From JAYXXU01 sp037969155 (GTDB taxonomy: Bacteria > Pseudomonadota > Gammaproteobacteria > Pseudomonadales > Moraxellaceae): a stretch of 8,662 bases of DNA. Every line of letters begins with the position of its first letter. Positions within the stretch are counted from its first letter, which is position 1. Under the pieces are notes generated by a model. That model was not told the origin of the DNA, ran no database searches, and was given only the letters and a program-made list of their open reading frames with translations. A program made the position numbers and the translations under genes. Of the stretch, positions 5,984 to 8,662 are shown piece after piece. The stretch lies in contig JBBKWW010000044.1 in the NCBI GenBank assembly GCA_037969155.1, positions 1 to 8,662 on the forward strand, given 5' to 3'.

Positions 5984-7444
5984 ATGAAAATCACCCTGCA
6001 AGAGACGCTCATCACCACCCCGAATCGGCATGAAACCCTCGTCCTGCTGGTAGACAACGAATCGCTACAGGTGACGCAAGCTGAACTGAGTGCAGCACTA
6101 CAGCAGTCCCTGAACCAACAGATTAAACGCGCCAATTTCACAGCGAAACTCGGCGAAACGCTGGCCGTTTATGCACTACCCGACGACAGTTTTGAGCAGA
6201 TTCTATTGATCGGTATCGGTAAGCGTGCTGACTTTAAAAAGGGCCAAGCGCAAAACCTTGCCACACAACTGTTTAAAGCAACTGCACAAAAAACCGCACA
6301 TTTACTGATTGCTGTGGATAGCCTGCCCCGCGATTGCTTTGAAACGTTTAGTCTTGCCCTATCCAATGCCAGCTATCAATTCGGCACGTATAAGAGCAAG
6401 CCCACTGAAAACATACTTAAAGGCGCAAGCTACTACAGCACACAGCCCGCAGAACTGGCCAGTGGATTACAATTTACCCAAGCCGTGCATCGTGGCCAAA
6501 GCCTTGCCCGCAACCTTGCAAACCAACCGCCGAACATCTGCCATCCAGAATACATGGCCGAACAAGCCCTCGAGTTGGCGGCGCAATATCCAGACCTGCT
6601 GACCGTCACCGTCTTAGACGAAGACCAAATGCGGACACTGGGCATGCATAGCTTTTTGGCAGTGTCACAAGGCTCTGAGCGGGGTGGCCGCCTGATCACG
6701 CTGGAATACAAAGGCAAACCAGATGACAGCAAGCCTGTCGTGTTGGTCGGTAAAGGTGTCACTTTTGATACGGGTGGTATCTCGATCAAACCCGCATCGG
6801 GCATGGACGAAATGAAATTCGACATGTCAGGTTCAGCCTCAGTTATGGGCGTGATCCGCGCCCTGTGTGTCGCCAAACTGCCCATTAATGTCGTGGGCGC
6901 ATTGGCCTGTGCCGAAAACATGCCCTCTGGCCGTGCTGCTCGGCCGGGTGACATCGTCACCTCGCTGTCCGGTCAAACCGTTGAAATCCTCAATACCGAT
7001 GCCGAAGGGCGCTTGGTCTTGTGTGATACCTTGACCTATATCAAACGCTTTCATCCCGAACTGGTGATTGATATTGCGACCTTAACTGGCGCGTGTATTG
7101 TGGCGTTGGGCAAAGTGCTGTCTGGCCTATTTAGTACAGACGATGCACTGGCGACCGAAATACTAGATGCGGGCCAAACCCTGCATGATCGGGTCTGGCG
7201 CATGCCGTTACTTGACGACTATCAGGAATTACTGGATTCGCCGTTTGCGGATATTGCCAATATCGGTGGCCCAACTGCTGGCGCAGTGACGGCGGCGTGT
7301 TTTCTGGCGCGGTTCACCAAAGACTACCGCTGGGCGCATTTGGACATTGCAGGCACCTCGCATATTTCGGGCGCAGGCAAAGGCGCAACAGGGCGACCTG
7401 TACCACTGTTGATGCAATTTTTACGGCAACGTGCGACTGCCTAA
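5984..7444 (+). CDS. pepA: PepA, leucyl aminopeptidase (M17 family)
   Basis: 486 residues from the ATG at 5984. An in-frame ATG at 5921 would add 21 residues that do not look like the family, and AAGG (5969-5972) precedes 5984. It is a cytosolic di-metal exopeptidase that removes N-terminal residues, forming a hexamer in known members. All active-site residues are visible, each 13 below the E. coli PepA number: metal ligands Lys257, Asp262, Asp280, Asp339 and Glu341, and catalytic Lys269 and Arg343. They sit in the motifs GKGVTFDTGG (256-265) and NTDAEGRLVL (337-346). DIATLTGA (363-370) is also typical. The N-terminal domain (about 1-150) is divergent, as usual. In E. coli PepA also binds DNA (XerCD recombination, carAB regulation); whether this one does cannot be judged from sequence. 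It is followed 3 bases later by holC. Confidence 0.96.
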   Translation: MKITLQETLITTPNRHETLVLLVDNESLQVTQAELSAALQQSLNQQIKRANFTAKLGETLAVYALPDDSFEQILLIGIGKRADFKKGQAQNLATQLFKATAQKTAHLLIAVDSLPRDCFETFSLALSNASYQFGTYKSKPTENILKGASYYSTQPAELASGLQFTQAVHRGQSLARNLANQPPNICHPEYMAEQALELAAQYPDLLTVTVLDEDQMRTLGMHSFLAVSQGSERGGRLITLEYKGKPDDSKPVVLVGKGVTFDTGGISIKPASGMDEMKFDMSGSASVMGVIRALCVAKLPINVVGALACAENMPSGRAARPGDIVTSLSGQTVEILNTDAEGRLVLCDTLTYIKRFHPELVIDIATLTGACIVALGKVLSGLFSTDDALATEILDAGQTLHDRVWRMPLLDDYQELLDSPFADIANIGGPTAGAVTAACFLARFTKDYRWAHLDIAGTSHISGAGKGATGRPVPLLMQFLRQRATA

Positions 7445-7447
7445 CTG

Positions 7448-7858
7448 ATGACTGACGTGGTATTTTATGTGCTGCAATCGACTGAACAGTCGATTGCCAG
7501 CTTAGCCTGTCGACTCTGTAAACGCATCGCGATTGTGGCCAAGCAACCCTTGTTTGTGCGCTTTAGTCGGCGTGACGAATTAGAGCGATTCGATGCGCTG
7601 TTGTGGTCATTTGCAGCAGATAGTTTTATTCCGCACGCCATCGATGACTTACACTCACCCGTATGCTTAGGTGTACTGCAACCACCAACGGGTTTCAAGG
7701 GCTGTTGTTTAAATCTCGCCGATGATGCAGCAGATGCCACGCGTTTTGATCGAGTCATCGAGATTATTGGCCCAGATGAGTCCGCCAAACAGTTAGGGCG
7801 ACAGCGCTTTAAAGCGTATCGTCACATGGGTTTATCACCGCAAACCCATCAGGTCTAG
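7448..7858 (+). CDS. holC: HolC, DNA polymerase III chi subunit
   Basis: 136 residues, close to the family length of about 140-150. Chi belongs to the clamp-loader complex; it binds psi (HolD) and the C-terminal tail of single-stranded-DNA-binding protein. Family features are the N-terminal strand VVFYVLQ (4-10), the CRLCKRI segment (21-27), the conserved LLWSFAADSFIPH (51-63), the VIEII strand (103-107) and the C-terminal GRQRFKAYRHMG (117-128). Its ATG lies 3 bases after the pepA stop with little Shine-Dalgarno, so it is probably translated by coupling. The pepA-holC order is conserved in gammaproteobacteria; valS, which often follows in enterics, does not follow directly here. Confidence 0.93.
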   Translation: MTDVVFYVLQSTEQSIASLACRLCKRIAIVAKQPLFVRFSRRDELERFDALLWSFAADSFIPHAIDDLHSPVCLGVLQPPTGFKGCCLNLADDAADATRFDRVIEIIGPDESAKQLGRQRFKAYRHMGLSPQTHQV

Positions 7859-7921
7859 GCAACTGATGCACTGATCCCATTGAATCTACTATTTTTTTGA
7901 TCTTACTAGGAAGTCGTACAC

Positions 7922-8311
7922 ATGGCCTTGGAACTTGGTCGAGATTTTTCAAAACGCTGGCTCACTGCACCCGAAGTCGTTCGGCAGCAAGTGTTCAGCG
8001 AATTGACACGGATTTGTCAGCTCTTGCAGCCTGAAACAGACTTTGCCACATGGCAACTCGAACAAGCCAAACTACCGTCTCTAGAGCAGGTGATGGCTGA
8101 AGCAATCCAGCAGCAGTCCCCCCTTATCGCCACCAGTCGCGTCGCCAGCCAGCCAGCCACGGCCTCAGCGTTGCCATTGGCACTCAAAAAACGGTTTTTG
8201 CTTGAGGCAGACGATTTGATTGAGCAAGCGCTCGACCCCATTCGGCAGCAGCTACGGATATGGCTTCATGCTGAAATGCAGCGCTTATTGGCTGAGCAAC
8301 AGTCCTCTTAG
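7922..8311 (+). CDS. Uncharacterised small soluble protein
   Basis: 129 residues, with a good Shine-Dalgarno AGGAAG (7908-7913) 8 bases before the ATG. Two helical, charged and Gln/Leu-rich segments (about 1-66 and 86-127) are joined by an Ala/Ser/Pro/Thr-rich linker (67-85). There are no membrane helices, signal peptide, catalytic motif or metal-binding motif. The C-terminal half (KKRFLLEADDLIEQALDPIRQQLRIW, 89-114, then HAEMQRLLAEQ) looks like an amphipathic coiled-coil or oligomerisation helix. It is 63 bases downstream of holC with no clear terminator between, so co-transcription is possible; a T7 run at 7892-7898 has no GC stem before it. I do not recognise the family. Codon use is like that of its neighbours. 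Confidence 0.75.
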   Translation: MALELGRDFSKRWLTAPEVVRQQVFSELTRICQLLQPETDFATWQLEQAKLPSLEQVMAEAIQQQSPLIATSRVASQPATASALPLALKKRFLLEADDLIEQALDPIRQQLRIWLHAEMQRLLAEQQSS

Positions 8312-8370
8312 ACGAGTTCGCTGTTGGTTTTTGAGTGATCAAGCGGATTCATCATCATTTTGTAACATTT

Positions 8371-8427
8371 GTCTTGGCTTTGTAGCACCAAGTGCCTATT
8401 TTTGAAAAAAAAGGCACTAACCAAGAC
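8371..8427. repeat. Nested, mutually exclusive inverted repeats (possible terminator region)
   Basis: GTCTTGG (8371-8377) can pair with CCAAGAC (8421-8427). Inside it, AGTGCCT (8391-8397) can pair with AGGCACT (8412-8418), with flanking T and A runs extending the stem. Competing pairings exist: CTTGG (8373-8377) with CCAAG (8388-8392), and GCAC (8385-8388) with GTGC (8392-8395). Either of the latter two is followed by CTATTTTT or similar and could act as a weak plus-strand terminator for the upstream gene. On the minus strand, AGTGCC is followed by eight T. Function is unknown. The rest of 8312-8500 is AT-rich with no gene. Confidence 0.5.
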
Positions 8428-8487
8428 TTAGTAAAAGCATAACTCATTGTTTTAAATATCTAAAAACAATAAACACACAGTGTATCC

Positions 8488-8497
8488 AGAACGTTCT
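8488..8497. promoter_or_regulatory. Candidate operator: perfect palindrome AGAACGTTCT
   Basis: A 10-bp perfect palindrome ending 7 bases before the TTGACA -35 element of the porin-like gene. A smaller palindrome, ACAC-A-GTGT (8475-8483), lies just upstream. The position suits a transcription factor site, but I cannot name the factor. Confidence 0.35.
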
Positions 8498-8504
8498 CGC
8501 ACAT

Positions 8505-8531
8505 TTGACAGCACTCATATCGACGTATAAC
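8505..8531 (+). promoter_or_regulatory. Promoter for the porin-like gene
   Basis: A perfect TTGACA (8505-8510) and TATAAC (8526-8531, 5 of 6) are separated by 15 bases, shorter than the usual 16-18. Transcription from about 8538 would give a leader of roughly 45 bases. The strong hexamers make a promoter likely; the tight spacer may make it activator-dependent or mean that the true -10 is slightly downstream. Confidence 0.55.
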
Positions 8532-8582
8532 CTGAACACATGTAACAAATAATGTTTTAAGCGTTTTTTTGGAGTGTCGAAC

Positions 8583-8662
8583 ATGAAAAAACTAGCGATT
8601 GTATCTGCCCTATTGGCAACCCTAGCGGGCGTAAACGTAGCACATGCGTACCAGACAGAAGT
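8583..8662 (+). CDS. Partial exported protein, probably an outer-membrane porin (5' end only)
   Basis: The window edge cuts the gene after 26 codons plus 2 bases. A clear Sec signal peptide is visible: Met-Lys-Lys, a hydrophobic core (residues 4-16) and an AHA cleavage site at 20-22, with the mature protein beginning YQTEV. A strong Shine-Dalgarno GGAG (8571-8574) lies 8 bases before the ATG, and a promoter lies upstream. The signal peptide and the A-Y-Q-x-E-V start resemble Acinetobacter Omp33-36-type porins, which is the basis for the porin call. So little sequence is visible that the family assignment is tentative, although export is well supported. Confidence 0.7.
   Translation, partial: MKKLAIVSALLATLAGVNVAHAYQTE

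Noticed and set aside
6433..6960. 175-codon reading frame opposite pepA
   Set aside because: It lies entirely within the conserved catalytic region of pepA on the other strand; a codon-bias shadow.
7880..7921. Promoter or terminator between holC and the 129-residue gene
   Set aside because: TTGAAT has no matching -10 at a sensible distance, and the T7 run lacks a GC-rich stem.
8488..8497. LexA/SOS box reading of AGAACGTTCT
   Set aside because: It lacks the spaced half-sites of known LexA or UmuDAb operators; retained only as an unnamed palindrome.

Overview
The window looks like core chromosome of a gammaproteobacterium of the order Pseudomonadales, most likely Moraxellaceae (Acinetobacter-like). 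The reasons are the divergent lptFG / pepA-holC arrangement, the wording of LptF, PepA and HolC, a GacA-type regulatory site, a Gly-rich lipoprotein N-terminus, and a final gene whose signal peptide and first mature residues resemble Acinetobacter Omp33-36-type porins. The genus is an inference. I see no mobile elements, CRISPR arrays, tRNA or rRNA genes.

Layout. (1) 89-1501 (+): outer-membrane-type lipoprotein with two Ig-like domains, closed by a strong bidirectional terminator (1563-1590). (2) 1591-1985: a gap with no convincing protein gene. It holds the most interesting element: an apparent Rsm/CsrB-type regulatory RNA (about 1763-1918) with nine GGA triplets, seven of them AGGA, several in hairpin loops, ending in an intrinsic terminator whose own loop carries an AGGAT hairpin. 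About 65 bases upstream of its predicted start lies an 18-base near-match to the GacA upstream activating sequence. (3) 1986-2585 (+): a single-domain MTS-family methyltransferase. (4) 2623-5827 (-): lptF, lptG, a PP2C-type phosphatase gene and a small 75-residue gene in one direction, with a 4-bp overlap (lptF/lptG) and an 8-bp overlap (phosphatase/small gene). (5) 5984-7858 (+): pepA and holC, 3 bases apart, divergent from lptFG. (6) 7922-8311 (+): an unrecognised conserved-looking protein with its own good ribosome binding site. (7) 8312-8582: a structured intergenic region with nested hairpins, a palindrome and a promoter, leading to a truncated signal-peptide-bearing porin-like gene (8583 to the edge).

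How it fits together. LptF and LptG are the transmembrane subunits of the inner-membrane ABC exporter that drives lipopolysaccharide or lipooligosaccharide to the outer membrane. PepA is a di-metal cytosolic leucyl aminopeptidase, and HolC is the chi subunit of DNA polymerase III. These are housekeeping genes in an order widely conserved in gammaproteobacteria. The phosphatase/small-protein pair downstream of lptG looks like a lineage-specific addition. The predicted Rsm RNA would act in trans by titrating CsrA/RsmA proteins under GacS/GacA control, so its location need not relate to the genes beside it.
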